Source: JALOAT01 sp041677345
GTDB lineage: Bacteria > Pseudomonadota > Gammaproteobacteria > Thiohalomonadales > Thiohalomonadaceae
Assembly (NCBI GenBank): GCA_041677345.1
Contig: JBAYQE010000013.1
Span: forward strand, 1-41,204
DNA: 41,204 nt
Reading direction: 5' to 3'
Below the pieces are notes generated by a model. The model was not told the DNA's origin. It ran no database searches and worked only from the letters and a program-made list of their open reading frames with translations. A program made the position numbers and the translations under genes. Shown here piece by piece: positions 41,010 to 41,204 of the stretch (the stretch's first letter is position 1; every line of letters starts with the position of its first letter).

Positions 41010-41204
41010 ATCCTGGTTCGCACTCAGTCGCCAGGATCAGGCCGAAGTCCTGGAAGTGGCCGGCCGGCGCACCTCCTGGAAAAAGACATCTGGGTGGTCT
41101 GGGCGCTCTCGGCAATCTACGGCTCCCCGATCGCCGACACGCTGACGTTCAAGGGCGGAACATCGCTTTCCACTACAACGTTATCGATCGCTTCTTGGAA
41201 GACA
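41002..41204 (+). pseudogene. abiEii: AbiEii-like nucleotidyltransferase toxin, frameshifted and cut by window end
   Basis: The frame opens with GTG (MTESWFALSRQDQAEVLEVA), the usual AbiEii start. At about 41060 it must switch frame to read GRPAHLLEKDIWVVWALSAI, then YGSPIADTLTFKGGTSLS. After about 41173 another switch is needed for YNVIDRFLED. The first break looks like a small deletion of a few codons plus frameshift, the second a single-base loss. Unshifted translation stops soon after the first break. The remaining C-terminus lies outside the window. Toxin activity is therefore unlikely unless these are assembly errors. Confidence 0.8.

Noticed and set aside
1..41204. CRISPR arrays, rRNA, tRNA or insertion sequences
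   Set aside because: No regularly spaced repeats, RNA gene signatures, transposase-like proteins or terminal inverted repeats with target duplications were seen.

Overview
The window is a GC-rich (roughly two-thirds G+C by eye) bacterial chromosome segment, most likely from a Pseudomonadota. Shine-Dalgarno-led genes, tight 4-base overlaps, a Fic enzyme and an AbiE-type toxin-antitoxin pair all fit that, but no taxonomic marker gene is present. Its core is one long plus-strand operon (about 2.68-39.28 kb) encoding an extracellular contractile injection system (eCIS), a phage-tail-like nanosyringe related to Afp/PVC particles.

Left flank (1-2681): a strong hairpin terminator, a Fic-domain (AMPylator-type) gene with its own inhibitory motif and an AT-rich palindrome upstream, then two minus-strand genes. 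The upstream one of these two is broken by a clean single-base deletion. The eCIS operon begins right behind these remnants.

Particle genes (2682-28665), in order: Pvc16/DUF4255-type cap or terminator protein; a protein of unknown function; an oversized tail sheath (719 aa); a tail tube; a second, divergent sheath-like protein; a second tube-like protein; a CIS-tube (Afp7-like) protein without an obvious LysM; a 55-aa DUF5908-like protein; a gpD-like hub and a separate gpV-like spike (one protein, Afp8, in Afp); a 556-aa protein with a C-terminal membrane-type hydrophobic segment; gp25-like; baseplate J; tail protein I (TIGR02242-like); three consecutive genes (296, 565, 1215 aa) sharing one N-terminal domain; a 546-aa eCIS-associated protein of unknown function; and the AAA+ ATPase with a degenerate first P-loop domain.

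Cargo end (28655-39279): a 2772-aa giant protein follows the ATPase. It has a Pro/Ala/Gly-rich N-terminus, a helical middle with three annexin-like GTDE repeats, a hydrophobic segment, an HxH-containing domain and a compositionally distinct C-terminus with a restriction-endonuclease-like E...D...ExK pattern. It looks like a polymorphic-toxin-style payload. A small all-helical gene of similar composition directly downstream is the best immunity candidate, and a HEAT-FGE/SUMF1 fusion gene closes the operon.

Right flank (39280-41204): about 1.1 kb without a convincing gene, including a sharply AT-rich island with a hairpin, then an intact AbiEi-type antitoxin gene overlapping an AbiEii-type toxin gene that is frameshifted twice before the window ends.

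Family names come from recognition of motifs and gene order; no database search was run. The most interesting part is the giant payload with its swappable-looking C-terminal module and adjacent putative immunity gene.
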